From positions 1-64,000 of the forward strand of contig PWJZ01000072.1 in NCBI GenBank assembly GCA_003559855.1: a DNA stretch of 64,000 bases, in the 5' to 3' direction. Both the position numbers and the translations under genes were made by a program. The stretch is from Bacteroidales bacterium. GTDB lineage: Bacteria > Bacteroidota > Bacteroidia > Bacteroidales > UBA7960. Shown here piece after piece: positions 1 through 8,623 of this stretch (positions are counted from its first letter, which is position 1; each line of letters opens with the position of its first letter). The notes under the pieces are model-generated. The model searched no databases and had not been told where the DNA came from. It saw nothing but the letters and a program-made list of their open reading frames with translations.

Positions 1-314
1 ATCCGATTTTCTCTCAACTTCTAAAATCAAAAATCGTTAATCGATATTCGTTAATCAAAAAAGTTTAACCCAGATTGGTCATTAGGAGTGCAGCGAACTA
101 ATGACTTAGCTGGGTTTAATTGTCATTCTAATGTCCTTGTAAACAATGCATAGGCAATAATTTTATCTAATGGCGGTCATTAGAAACAAACGGCTAATGA
201 CAAATTTGGGTTTGACGTTATAGACAGACACTAATTAAATGTCATCCCACATCGGCGACCTAAAGTTAGGTCTGAAAATTCAGGATGACAGGCATTTTGA
301 TAGTGGGGAAGGTT
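1..314. other. Non-coding region with nested inverted repeats downstream of trmD
   Basis: No gene is seen here. The stretch holds three inverted repeats. Positions 67-116 pair AACCCAG with CTGGGTT and, inside, GTCATTAG with CTAATGAC. Positions 176-201 pair the same GTCATTAG/CTAATGAC arms around a 10-nt loop. Positions 240-290 pair TGTCATCC with GGATGACA and enclose a second hairpin, GACCTAA/TTAGGTC (257-272). They lie just past the trmD stop codon, so they could end trmD transcription, but there is no clean U-run; they look more like small REP- or MITE-like repeats. Confidence 0.6.
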
Positions 315-989
315 TCACTTTAACAAATCGGGTCTTCGTATCCTGGTTCGTTCCATAGCTTTTTCGTGGCGCCATTCGTATATTTTTTTCTCATGGCCTG
401 ACAGTAAAATATCGGGCACTTTCAATCCTTTATAGTCAGCCGGTCGTGTATAGACAGGGGGCGATAACAGCCCGTCCTGGAATGAATCGGAAAGTGCGGA
501 TGTTTCATCGCCAAGCACTCCGGGTATCAATCGTACAATGCTGTCGCACAATACTGCTGCGGGCAGTTCGCCGCCCGACAAAACATAATCGCCAATGGAT
601 ATTTCGCGTGTTATGAAGTATTGCCTGATCCGCTCATCAACACCTTTGTAATGCCCGCATAATAATATCAGATTACCGGCAGTTGAGAGCCGGTTAGCCA
701 TTTCCTGGTTGAAGGGCTCGCCATCAGGCATCAGAAAAATAATCTCATCGTATGGTCGCTCACTTTTCAGATGCTCGATACAACGTGCTATCGGCTCAAC
801 CATCAAAACCATGCCTGCACCCCCACCATAAGGATAATCATCAACACGACGGTGTTTATCTGTCGAATAGTCACGAATATCATGTATGGCAATTTCAACG
901 AAATTATTCTCAACAGCCCGTTTTATTATTGAATGAGAAAAAGGACCTTCAAACATCTCAGGAAATAAAGCCAATATATCTATACGCAT
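315..989 (-). CDS. trmD: tRNA (guanine37-N1)-methyltransferase
   Basis: SpoU-TrmD (SPOUT) methyltransferase that uses S-adenosylmethionine to methylate G37 next to the anticodon, preventing frameshifting. The 224-residue product begins [13 protein letters not shown], as the family does. The trefoil-knot cofactor region is clear: YPYGGGAGM (about 52-60), [13 protein letters not shown] (109-121), [13 protein letters not shown] (131-143) and PPVYTRP (177-183). Length is near the family's usual 225-250 residues. It is not joined here to rpsP, rimM or rplS, its partners in many bacteria. Cytosolic; essential in most bacteria. Confidence 0.97.
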   Translation of the reverse strand: MRIDILALFPEMFEGPFSHSIIKRAVENNFVEIAIHDIRDYSTDKHRRVDDYPYGGGAGMVLMVEPIARCIEHLKSERPYDEIIFLMPDGEPFNQEMANRLSTAGNLILLCGHYKGVDERIRQYFITREISIGDYVLSGGELPAAVLCDSIVRLIPGVLGDETSALSDSFQDGLLSPPVYTRPADYKGLKVPDILLSGHEKKIYEWRHEKAMERTRIRRPDLLK

Positions 990-1080
990 AACTTGTTTTT
1001 TTCGTAAATATCAGAATTTTTTGCATCACGCTGAAATATTTTTCTGCACCGGAGGGGTAAAGAGTTTATTACGTATAAAA

Positions 1081-1863
1081 TTAAAATTTCTCAAAGACTC
1101 CCAGTCCAAAAAGTCCATAATCATATCTGACCGGGTCGTCCGGGTTCATCAACCTTAAAACGCTTGTCAGCTCTTCAACAGCTTTCCAGTCATTTTGCCT
1201 TCGTTTAATAAGCCCGAGTTTTCTTGCAACATTTCCCACATGAACGTCAAGCGGACAGCAAAGATATTTTGGCGAAATGTTTTTCCATAAGCCAAAATCA
1301 ATACCCATATCATCTTTCCTCACCATCCAGCGCAGAAACATATTAATACGTTTTGCTGCCGAGCCTTTCGACGGATTGGAAACATGTTTTTCAGTACACT
1401 CCGGATGCGGTATTTCAAAAAAAACATTTCTGAATTGCACAATTGCATCATAAATGCTTTTATTTTTCAAAAAACCATAATTAAAAACCTTCTCAAGACC
1501 ACCATGATTAGCATATATATTACGTATAGCTTTCAAAAACACAATACAATCCGTTCTGTTGAAAGTACGATAAACAAAATCTTCAATATCCTCAAGCTCA
1601 TTATCCGAACAATTCATAATAAAATCATAGGGCTGATCATCCAGAATCTGCATAAGTTTGCAACCACTCCTTATTATTGAAACTCTTTGCCCCCAGGATA
1701 TAGTTGCGGTTAAAAAACCCGATATTTCAATATCTTCCTTCTTTGAATAACGGTGCGGAATATTAACAGGATCGGTTTCAATAAAAAAAGGCTGACAATA
1801 AGATTGGGTTTTATATTCAAGGAAATCTTTGAGTTCTTCTATTTCAATCTTATTTAAAACCAT
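1081..1863 (-). CDS. TIGR02757/DUF2400 family protein
   Basis: A 260-residue cytosolic protein that I recognise as the TIGR02757 (DUF2400) family, common in Bacteroidota and of unknown function. Visible family features are an N-terminal region with DPVNIPHRY (about 32-40), SGFLTATISWGQR (about 48-60), a middle helical region, and the C-terminal signatures CPLDVHVGNVARKLGL and DPVRYDYGLFGLGV. The tail resembles helix-hairpin-helix glycosylase-like folds, but no catalytic residues can be assigned. It starts 91 bp upstream of trmD on the same strand, so the two may be co-transcribed. No signal peptide or membrane segment is present. Confidence 0.85.
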   Translation of the reverse strand: MVLNKIEIEELKDFLEYKTQSYCQPFFIETDPVNIPHRYSKKEDIEISGFLTATISWGQRVSIIRSGCKLMQILDDQPYDFIMNCSDNELEDIEDFVYRTFNRTDCIVFLKAIRNIYANHGGLEKVFNYGFLKNKSIYDAIVQFRNVFFEIPHPECTEKHVSNPSKGSAAKRINMFLRWMVRKDDMGIDFGLWKNISPKYLCCPLDVHVGNVARKLGLIKRRQNDWKAVEELTSVLRLMNPDDPVRYDYGLFGLGVFEKF

Positions 1864-2205
1864 TCTTATAAGTATTACATTTCATATCTCACACCCAATG
1901 CTTTTTTTGTGAAGATCAACGGCATATCCGACGTTCTTTCATAAAAACAAAATCAATAACGAACTTTATAAGCACTGATCATATATAATCATAATAACAA
2001 AATTAATTTATTATTGTTTATGAAAAAGCTCTTCAAAATCATGTCAGCCCAATTAATAAATCACTGCTTCAAAAAAGCATTCTATGTTTTATTTTCCACA
2101 GAAAAAATGTAATTTAGCAGTAGTGATTATAATATTATTTTTTCAGAATAATTATCAGTAGTCAGTTATAGATATTAACGATTTTTTTTTTGAAAACAGT
2201 TATTT
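1864..2205. other. Divergent intergenic region
   Basis: A 342-bp AT-rich spacer between two divergently oriented genes. It must carry a promoter for each. A TAATTTAG sequence near 2111 is close to the Bacteroidota -7 box (TAnnTTTG) but not exact. I see no RNA gene, repeat or convincing operator. Confidence 0.4.
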
Positions 2206-2679
2206 ATGGACAGGCACAAGGAGTTTTTGGAACAAGTCATAGATATGGCAACAAAGAATGTAAAGGATGGTTTGGGTGGTCCTTTTGGCTCATTGGTCGT
2301 AAAGGATGGAAAAATTATTGGAAGAGGGGTTAATCATGTAACCGTCAGCAATGATCCAACGGCGCATGCCGAGATTATAGCTATACGTGATGCCTGCAAA
2401 AACCTGAATAATTTTCAATTGGATGGTTGCATTATTTATTCGAGTTGTGAGCCCTGTCCTATGTGCCTTGGCGCAATATACTGGGCAAGACTGAAAATGC
2501 TGGTCTTTGCTGCCAGCCAAAATGACGCTGCAACAGCCGGCTTTGACGATCATTTTATCCGTAAGGAAATGGAAATGCCCTTTGAAAAACGCTCAATAAA
2601 AACAATGAAAATAACGCCCGACACTTATTTGGCGCCTTTTAAAGAATGGATTGAAAACGAAAAAAAAGTGGAATATTAA
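2206..2679 (+). CDS. guaD: Nucleoside/guanine deaminase (CMP/dCMP deaminase superfamily)
   Basis: Zinc-dependent deaminase, most like the short bacterial guanine deaminase (about 156 residues; this is 157). It carries the two zinc motifs of the superfamily: HAE at 54-56 (His ligand and catalytic Glu) and PCPMC at 83-87 (two Cys ligands). The N-terminal GGPFGSLVVKDGKIIG and the C-terminal half with DDHFIRKEME fit guanine deaminase better than TadA, which is usually rich in basic tRNA-binding residues. Guanine would go to xanthine, feeding purine salvage or nitrogen scavenging; a purine nucleoside phosphorylase lies 2.9 kb away. A tRNA adenosine deaminase is the main alternative. Cytosolic. Confidence 0.8.
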   Translation: MDRHKEFLEQVIDMATKNVKDGLGGPFGSLVVKDGKIIGRGVNHVTVSNDPTAHAEIIAIRDACKNLNNFQLDGCIIYSSCEPCPMCLGAIYWARLKMLVFAASQNDAATAGFDDHFIRKEMEMPFEKRSIKTMKITPDTYLAPFKEWIENEKKVEY

Positions 2680-2737
2680 TCCCGGGATGTTTTGTCCGAT
2701 ATATTTTTAATGTAAAAACAAAACAACACATAAGCCC

Positions 2738-3307
2738 ATGCACTACATTGAACCGCATTATGCCTGGAGAAACATTTACAATGCCTCGGAAGACGTTAAT
2801 TCTCCGCTGTTCGGGCATCACAATAGTGAATATGAATTCACTAATGCGTTATATAATTACCTTATTCATCCAGAATGGGACGACATAGGCTCTCCTACCC
2901 TTTTTATTAAGATCCTGTTTGCACATTACGACGAAAAATTTTGTATTATAGAGCTTATGGGTGAATGGAACGATTGCCTGCACAATGACATAATGTATCT
3001 CAAACGCAATATAATTGAGCCCCTGGTAAATAAAGGCATTACAAGGTTCATACTGATAGGTGAAAACGTTCTCAATTTCCATTCATCCGATGATTGCTAC
3101 TACCAGGAATGGTTTGACGACCTGGAAGACGGATGGATAGTAGCTATTAACTTCAGAGATTTTGTAATCAGAGAATTTGCAGAAGGCAATATCGATTACT
3201 ATATTGCCTTTGGCAAACATTTCGACGATTTCAACTGGCGAAAATATTCACCCGTCGACCTGTACAAAATAATCGATAAGCTGATGATGCGCCGGTTAAA
3301 CCCGTAA
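2738..3307 (+). CDS. Conserved-looking hypothetical protein
   Basis: A 189-residue acidic, aromatic-rich protein that I do not recognise. It has no signal peptide, membrane helix or known motif. Features seen: an N-terminal YIEPHYAWRN, a central block FIKILFAHYDEKFCIIEL that looks like beta strands, a helical stretch (NDIMYLKRNIIEPLVNKGI), then FILIGENVLNFHSSDD, and a C-terminal segment rich in D, Y and W. It starts 58 bp after the deaminase on the same strand, so they may share a transcript. Codon use matches the neighbours, which supports real coding. Confidence 0.7.
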   Translation: MHYIEPHYAWRNIYNASEDVNSPLFGHHNSEYEFTNALYNYLIHPEWDDIGSPTLFIKILFAHYDEKFCIIELMGEWNDCLHNDIMYLKRNIIEPLVNKGITRFILIGENVLNFHSSDDCYYQEWFDDLEDGWIVAINFRDFVIREFAEGNIDYYIAFGKHFDDFNWRKYSPVDLYKIIDKLMMRRLNP

Positions 3308-3924
3308 AATTTACCTTGATACTAAACTGAGAATCCGCAGGATGATGTTTATAGGCAGGAGTAAACCTACGACCCGCCAAGGCCATCATTTCCTTTAAAC
3401 TTATTGATTTGCAAAAAGGCAAACTGTAATAAAAGAAATCTTAAAAATCATTCCCCGGACAGGAAGATCAAAACAGATGATAATATCTGTTTTATCTCAA
3501 AGTGTTAGGCAGGATTGATCCTGCAACCTCAATCCGGATAACTAAAAAGCATTTGTTTTTTTTTCTTACACATTTTTACACAATACACCTTTGTATTAAA
3601 TAAATAGCGTTTTATGTTTTTATAATAAAAAATTAAAAAATGTGTAAAAGACTGGAAGAAAGCATTACACAAAAAATATTTACGAGGCGCAAGGACACTG
3701 CGGTGAAAAATCATAAATGACTTTTTCTCTTTGCGTACTTAAAATTCAACTATATTCAGAATAGCTCACTAAAAACCATCAACTTAGTGTTTCGGGCCGG
3801 TGGTGTTTAAAACTGTTTATGCTTTACGACATGGCGTCTTTGCGTGGGATTCATAATTACTGAAAAACTCTAACATGGCCAGGCCGCTATAATCCGAAGT
3901 GTTGCAAATAGTTTTACAGGAGAA
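3308..3924. other. Intergenic region between convergent genes
   Basis: 617 bp without a convincing gene; the short ORFs predicted here look random. A 16-bp palindrome, GCAGGATTGATCCTGC (3509-3524), sits within text that resembles the T-arm of a minus-strand tRNA, but the loop is 6 nt and no anticodon arm follows. The rest is AT-rich with short GC-containing fragments. Confidence 0.4.
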
Positions 3925-5361
3925 TTATTCGACATTATTATTCTTAGTGTTTGTTACAGCAATTTCCCTGAATCGGTCACCTATTTCTGCGGCAAGTGAA
4001 TCAACTTTTCCGTACAGCACATCTTCCTGTATATTTATAAAATCGCGGTTTTTCATAACTATTTTACCGTCTACAATAACTGTTTCCACATCTGATCCTT
4101 TCATACTGTAAACTATATGCGAATATATGTTATATAGTGGGCGTGCATGTGCTTTTTCAAGATCAATAATTATGACATCGGCTTTTTTCCCTGCTTCGAG
4201 AGAGCCGATCTGTTCTTCCAAGCCCAGGACTTTTGCTCCGCCTATGGTAGCCATCTTCACTACGGTTTTCGCATCCATAACCGTGGGGTCATTATTTATC
4301 AGTTTGTGGATAAATGCTGCCGTACGCATTTCATCAAACATATCAAGGTCATTGTTGCTTGCAAGGCCGTCAGTTCCCAAGCCAACCTTTGCACCTGCTT
4401 CAATAAGCCTGGGTATAGGCGCTACACCACTGCCTATTTTCATATTGCATTGCGGGTTATGTGCCACACCTACACCTTTATTAACAATCAGCTCTATATC
4501 TTCTGATGTAATATGAACACAATGAGCTGCAATCATGTTTTCATCCAACACTCCCAGGTCGTTAAGAAAAGAAACAGGTGTATGCCCATATTCTTTTTTA
4601 AAAGTTTCAAACTCCATTTTTGTTTCGGCAACATGCATATGAAAAGCCACCTGGTACTTATCGGCGATCCTTTTTGCATCTTTTATCAGCTTTGGCGAAC
4701 AGGTATATGGTGCATGAGCGGCAACGGCAAAATTAATACGCGGGTAAGCTCCCCATTTTTCAATAAGCCTGTGCGCTTCTTTCATACCCTGTTCCGGTGT
4801 GGGAGTGCCTGGCACGGGAAAATCTATCAAAGCTTTTGACAATACAGCCCTGATACCTGTTTTATCAACAACTTCAGCTACTTGATCAACATAATAATAC
4901 ATGTCATTAAAGGTGGTCGTACCGCTGCGCAACATCTCAGCAACAGCCAGTTCAGTACCAATCGCTACATTTTCAGCCGTAACAAATTCCTGCTCAATAG
5001 GAAAAATATATTTATTAAGCCACACATGTAACGGAATGTCATCAGCAAAACCTCGAAATATTGACATTGCCGCATGTGTATGAGTATTTATCAGGCCGGG
5101 CATCACAAGCTTATTGGTACCATCAATATTCTCAGGTGCCCTGTATAAGCCTTCAATATCTTCGCTATTGCCGACAGCTGCAATTTTACCATCCCTGATC
5201 ACGAGAGAGCCCTTTTCAAAACATCTCATATCGGGATCAACAGTTAATATATGAGCATTATTAATGATAATATCTGCATTGTATTCATGCTCACATCCAT
5301 AAAGAAAAACCACCATAACCATTATGATCAATTTAGTGAAATAATTAGTTTTTATATGCAT
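3925..5361 (-). CDS. Lipoprotein-type amidohydrolase, MTA/SAH deaminase-like
   Basis: Amidohydrolase-superfamily enzyme of 478 residues, closest in motif order to 5'-methylthioadenosine/S-adenosylhomocysteine deaminase and related aminohydrolases. Metal-site motifs: HTH at 94-96 (NTHTHAAMSIFRG), a third His in HMHVAETKMEF (about 250), AAHCVH (about 285), and the catalytic Asp in GLGTDGLASNND (about 335). Oddity: it begins with a lipoprotein signal (charged start, hydrophobic run, YGC with Cys23), which predicts membrane anchoring and a periplasmic catalytic domain. This enzyme is normally cytosolic. The start fits the signal peptide; an internal start would remove it, but no better ATG lies before the beta-sandwich strand at about residue 30. 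Substrate is not proven; guanine or other ring deaminases are alternatives. Confidence 0.8.
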   Translation of the reverse strand: MHIKTNYFTKLIIMVMVVFLYGCEHEYNADIIINNAHILTVDPDMRCFEKGSLVIRDGKIAAVGNSEDIEGLYRAPENIDGTNKLVMPGLINTHTHAAMSIFRGFADDIPLHVWLNKYIFPIEQEFVTAENVAIGTELAVAEMLRSGTTTFNDMYYYVDQVAEVVDKTGIRAVLSKALIDFPVPGTPTPEQGMKEAHRLIEKWGAYPRINFAVAAHAPYTCSPKLIKDAKRIADKYQVAFHMHVAETKMEFETFKKEYGHTPVSFLNDLGVLDENMIAAHCVHITSEDIELIVNKGVGVAHNPQCNMKIGSGVAPIPRLIEAGAKVGLGTDGLASNNDLDMFDEMRTAAFIHKLINNDPTVMDAKTVVKMATIGGAKVLGLEEQIGSLEAGKKADVIIIDLEKAHARPLYNIYSHIVYSMKGSDVETVIVDGKIVMKNRDFINIQEDVLYGKVDSLAAEIGDRFREIAVTNTKNNNVE

Positions 5362-5397
5362 ATCACCAATTCTTTATTATAAAGAACATCAAGCTGT

Positions 5398-5416
5398 AAT
5401 CCTTTCAGAAAGGATC
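5398..5416. promoter_or_regulatory. Palindrome between divergent amidohydrolase and PNP genes
   Basis: A perfect 8+1+8 palindrome, ATCCTTTC-a-GAAAGGAT (5399-5415), lies 38 bp upstream of the amidohydrolase ATG in the region separating it from the divergent purine nucleoside phosphorylase gene. Size and place fit a dimeric regulator's operator. The loop is a single base, so an RNA hairpin terminator is less likely. No regulator gene is nearby. Confidence 0.35.
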
Positions 5417-5575
5417 ATAAAATTAAGCAAAATTAGACATTTAGATAATAAGTGACAAATATGAAATAAATTTGACTTTTTTCGCATCAAAAAAGATCCA
5501 TATACTGGCACAATCATTTAATTTTTCTATTTTCGTATAGAGAAAAACATTTATCACTTATAAACCAATAGACAA

Positions 5576-6391
5576 ATGATTGAAAAAATTAAAAAGACAG
5601 CGGAGTTTTTACTAAGACATGCCGAAGACAAGCCGGTTGCCGGCATTATATTGGGCAGCGGGCTTGGCGGTCTTGTAAACAGCATGTCGGTAAAGAGATC
5701 TTTCAATTACAATGAGGTGCCTGATTTTCCGGTTTCCACCGTTGAAGGTCACAGGGGCAGGCTTATATTTGGTGAGCTGGAAGGCAAAAATGTCGTGGCT
5801 ATGCAGGGGCGTCTTCATTATTATGAAGGTTATTCAATACAGCAAATAACTTTCCCGGTTCGCGTAATGAAACTGCTCGGCATAAGACACCTTTTTTTGT
5901 CTAATGCAGCCGGCGGTTTGAATAAATCTTTTACAGCGGGTGATCTGATGATAATAACAGACCACATAAACCTGTTTTCTGACAATCCGTTGCGTGGAAA
6001 AAACCTTGATGGGCTGGGGCCACGGTTTCCCGAAATGAGTGAACCATATGACAGAACACTTATTGCCAAAGCCAAAAAGATTGCCAAAGAAAATAATATA
6101 AAAGTTAAGTCAGGTATTTATGTCGGAAGCAGCGGGCCTACGCTTGAAACACCTTCAGAATATCGGCATTTCAGGATCATAGGCGCCGATGCAACGGGCA
6201 TGTCGACCGTTCCGGAAGTCATAGTAGCCCGCCACATGAACATAACCTGTTTTGGAATATCTGTAATTACCAACCTTGCCGAACCAGAAGACCCTGATTC
6301 GCCAACAACACACGACCAGGTAAAAAGCGTAGCTGAATCAGCAGAACCGAAAATGACACTGATATTTAAAAAACTCATCGCTTCACTTTAA
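5576..6391 (+). CDS. punA: Purine nucleoside phosphorylase (trimeric type)
   Basis: Cleaves purine (deoxy)ribonucleosides with phosphate to give free base and (deoxy)ribose-1-phosphate. The 271-residue protein has the trimeric PNP-I signatures: GIILGSGLGGL near the N-terminus (phosphate site), VEGHRGRLIFG, QGRLHYYEGY, LSNAAGGLN, and GMSTVPEVIVARH (about 205-217). The base-site stretch SVITNLA keeps Asn where methylthioadenosine phosphorylases have Asp, favouring 6-oxopurine nucleosides (guanosine, inosine). It fits with the guanine deaminase-like gene upstream as part of a salvage route. Cytosolic, no signal peptide. Divergent from the amidohydrolase with a 214-bp shared promoter region. Confidence 0.93.
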   Translation: MIEKIKKTAEFLLRHAEDKPVAGIILGSGLGGLVNSMSVKRSFNYNEVPDFPVSTVEGHRGRLIFGELEGKNVVAMQGRLHYYEGYSIQQITFPVRVMKLLGIRHLFLSNAAGGLNKSFTAGDLMIITDHINLFSDNPLRGKNLDGLGPRFPEMSEPYDRTLIAKAKKIAKENNIKVKSGIYVGSSGPTLETPSEYRHFRIIGADATGMSTVPEVIVARHMNITCFGISVITNLAEPEDPDSPTTHDQVKSVAESAEPKMTLIFKKLIASL

Positions 6392-6482
6392 AAGTTGCTG
6401 AAAATTTCACGTAAACTGATAAACAAGCACCGGCTAATTATTCAAACGGATAAACAACCGCTATTACCGTAAAAAAACATAA

Positions 6483-7556
6483 ATGACAAAAACCCTTATA
6501 AAACCGAATATTTATGATTGTGATACTGAGGTAACAGAGATTGCTCCGGGGCACAAATACGGAAAAACCGAAAAGCTTCTTCAGCAAAACAAGAAAGTAT
6601 GTTTTACAAAAACCTTCGGAACGGTATTAAGTTTTTATTCATGGTTAAAAAAAAACACCCTGAAGAGATATCCTGAAGAAGATTATCAATCGGGCAGGAT
6701 TTTTCGCCTGAAATTCCGTGAGCTTGCCTCCAACATTTTGATAAAAGTTATTGATGGCAGGGCAGAATTATATGGTGCTCCTGATAATCCATGGCTGAAA
6801 GAGTTTTTTCCGGAAAAAGAATGCTTTTATATACCTTTCCCTCAATTATTGGGTCTGAACGGCGCCTGGCAATGGTTTTCCAATGGAGTCATGTTCCCGC
6901 GATTACCTTACAGGCTGCATCCGTTTTACGGCACGTATTTCCCTACCCGCACCGAACACCTTGAAATGTTTGATGAATGGCTCTATAAAAACAGCAACCG
7001 GTTCAATAATGCTATTGATATCGGAACAGGCTGCGGTGTTTTGGTTTTTTATATGCTAAAACACAAAATATCCGATATTTCCGCAACCGATATTAATCCC
7101 AATGCGATTTACAGCGTAAAAAAAGACCTTGAAAAACATGGTTTTAATAAAAAGGTGCGGCTGCGGCAGGGAAATTTTTTTGCAGGATTTTGCAGGAATT
7201 TCAACCTTGTTGTATTTAATCCGCCGTGGATACCAGGAAAACCAAAATCCGTGACAGATAGAGGTATTTATTATGAGACCAGTATGTGGCAGAATTTTTT
7301 TAATGAGGCATCCGGCCGTATGCCGGTTGGAGGCAAAATATTATTGTTGTTTTCAAATTTTGCACTGTTAAAAGGCATAAGCAATGTTCATCCGGTCAGC
7401 AAACACCTCGAATCCGATAACAGGTTCAGTGTTTCTAATGTCATTACCAGGTCCAGAAAAACTAACAAACATGAAAACAACAGTTCATTATCCGTAAACA
7501 CCGAAAAAAATGAAATAATAGAATTATGGGATATTGAATTTGCAGGCAAACGTTAA
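6483..7556 (+). CDS. Class I SAM-dependent methyltransferase (NPPW type)
   Basis: A 357-residue protein. The C-terminal half is a Rossmann methyltransferase: motif I DIGTGCGVLVFYML (about 178-191), motif II acidic ATDINPNA, and catalytic motif NPPW (about 247-250), which is typical of N-methyltransferases acting on amides or adenines (HemK/PrmC, RlmG/RsmC-like small-domain families). The N-terminal 150 residues form a separate, unrecognised domain with FFPEKECFYIPFPQLLGLNG and a FPTRTEHLEMFDEWL link. Substrate is unknown; RNA base or protein glutamine are the likely classes. It follows punA by 91 bp on the same strand and ends before a good terminator. Confidence 0.8.
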   Translation: MTKTLIKPNIYDCDTEVTEIAPGHKYGKTEKLLQQNKKVCFTKTFGTVLSFYSWLKKNTLKRYPEEDYQSGRIFRLKFRELASNILIKVIDGRAELYGAPDNPWLKEFFPEKECFYIPFPQLLGLNGAWQWFSNGVMFPRLPYRLHPFYGTYFPTRTEHLEMFDEWLYKNSNRFNNAIDIGTGCGVLVFYMLKHKISDISATDINPNAIYSVKKDLEKHGFNKKVRLRQGNFFAGFCRNFNLVVFNPPWIPGKPKSVTDRGIYYETSMWQNFFNEASGRMPVGGKILLLFSNFALLKGISNVHPVSKHLESDNRFSVSNVITRSRKTNKHENNSSLSVNTEKNEIIELWDIEFAGKR

Positions 7557-7580
7557 AAGCCCTTTAAGGTCAGCCTCCCT

Positions 7581-7624
7581 GCAATTTACATGTATACCCC
7601 CTGCTGACAGTAAATTGCTTTTTT
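7581..7624 (+). terminator. Rho-independent terminator after the methyltransferase gene
   Basis: Nine-base stem GCAATTTAC (7581-7589) pairs with GTAAATTGC (7610-7618) and is followed directly by six T residues. The 20-nt loop is long, but the stem plus T-run in this position fits an intrinsic terminator. Confidence 0.65.
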
Positions 7625-7799
7625 ACCGGCAGTTTGTAAAAAAAAACTTGTTAATGCTCTATGCCTTATCCAAAAAAAAAGACGTAATACGATAATAACC
7701 CGGGCTTATGAAAAAATATCGGATTAAATAAAATCTGATTATCAATAAAATTTTTTTAATTTAGGCGACGAAATAATTTAATAATAAAAGTAAAGAAAA

Positions 7800-8237
7800 A
7801 TGGAAACCAAAGGAAAAAGTAATAAGATTTTAGTATTCAACGTATTGTTGATTTTTACGGTTACGATTTTTGTTTTTCAGTCATGTAAACAGGATGAACA
7901 TAAACTTGACCTGTTGCATGAGCAGCTTGTGAATAAGGGTTATGATGGTTATTTTGACAGAGCGGGCAGAATTGAAAAAACGGCACTGGGAGCTTTTGGT
8001 GTTAAAGACAGGATGTCTTATAGTGACGGCACTTTTTTTGCTACCTTTATTGAGCTTGACGAAGAAAACGGGTTTGAGGATCTGTTAAACCATATATTGC
8101 CTATTATTTCAGAAAGAATAGATAATGATAAGATAAAGGCGGCAGAAGATAATACAGTTACCAATAAGAATCTGGTAATGATCTACCACGGGAAAAAGTT
8201 AGATGATAATTTTTTAAGGATTTTCGAAAGCATCTAG
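7800..8237 (+). CDS. Small predicted lipoprotein of unknown function
   Basis: A 145-residue protein with an N-terminal hydrophobic stretch (about 10-26) ending in FQSC, a lipobox-like site with Cys29, so probably membrane anchored after processing. The mature part is acidic and has no motif I recognise; it includes GYDGYFDRAGRIEKTALGAFG and a helical segment ENGFEDLLNHILPIISERI. It stands alone between a terminator and the convergent DUF3467-rpoC end. A conserved role cannot be inferred. Confidence 0.6.
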   Translation: METKGKSNKILVFNVLLIFTVTIFVFQSCKQDEHKLDLLHEQLVNKGYDGYFDRAGRIEKTALGAFGVKDRMSYSDGTFFATFIELDEENGFEDLLNHILPIISERIDNDKIKAAEDNTVTNKNLVMIYHGKKLDDNFLRIFESI

Positions 8238-8293
8238 CACCCGGCTTTATTATATTTAACCTGAATTCAAGAAAATCACTGCAGACGCTTCCG

Positions 8294-8611
8294 TTATGCC
8301 TGTGCCGTAGGGCCTCCCAGGTTCATAGGCAAGCCCGGTTGCTCTATATCTTTTATTGGTCCGTGATTTGACTCAAATTTGGCTATATTATCATTCAGTG
8401 CTCTCATTAAGCGCTTTGCATGTTGGGGTGTCATAACTATTCTCGACTTAACCCTTGCCTTGGGTACTCCGGGCATCATCCTTGCAAAATCAATAACAAA
8501 TTCGGTGTTTGAATGAGTGATAATAGCAAGGTTGGAAAATATACCTTCACACACATCTTCGCCAAGCTCAATGTTTATTTGTTTACTCGATTTCTTTTTT
8601 TCTTCTGTCAT
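8294..8611 (-). CDS. DUF3467 family protein
   Basis: A 105-residue protein of the DUF3467 family, a small domain of unknown function often found in Bacteroidota directly after rpoC. Family-like features: INIELGEDVCEGIFSNLAIITHSNTEFVIDFARMMPG, then AKVKSRIVMTPQHAKRLMRALNDNI-type helix with KSRIVMTPQHAKRL visible here. It starts 12 bp after the rpoC stop on the same strand, so it is the last gene of the rpoBC operon. No signal peptide; cytosolic. The conserved position suggests a link to transcription or translation, but this is inference. Confidence 0.9.
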   Translation of the reverse strand: MTEEKKKSSKQINIELGEDVCEGIFSNLAIITHSNTEFVIDFARMMPGVPKARVKSRIVMTPQHAKRLMRALNDNIAKFESNHGPIKDIEQPGLPMNLGGPTAQA

Positions 8612-8623
8612 GATATAATGTTA

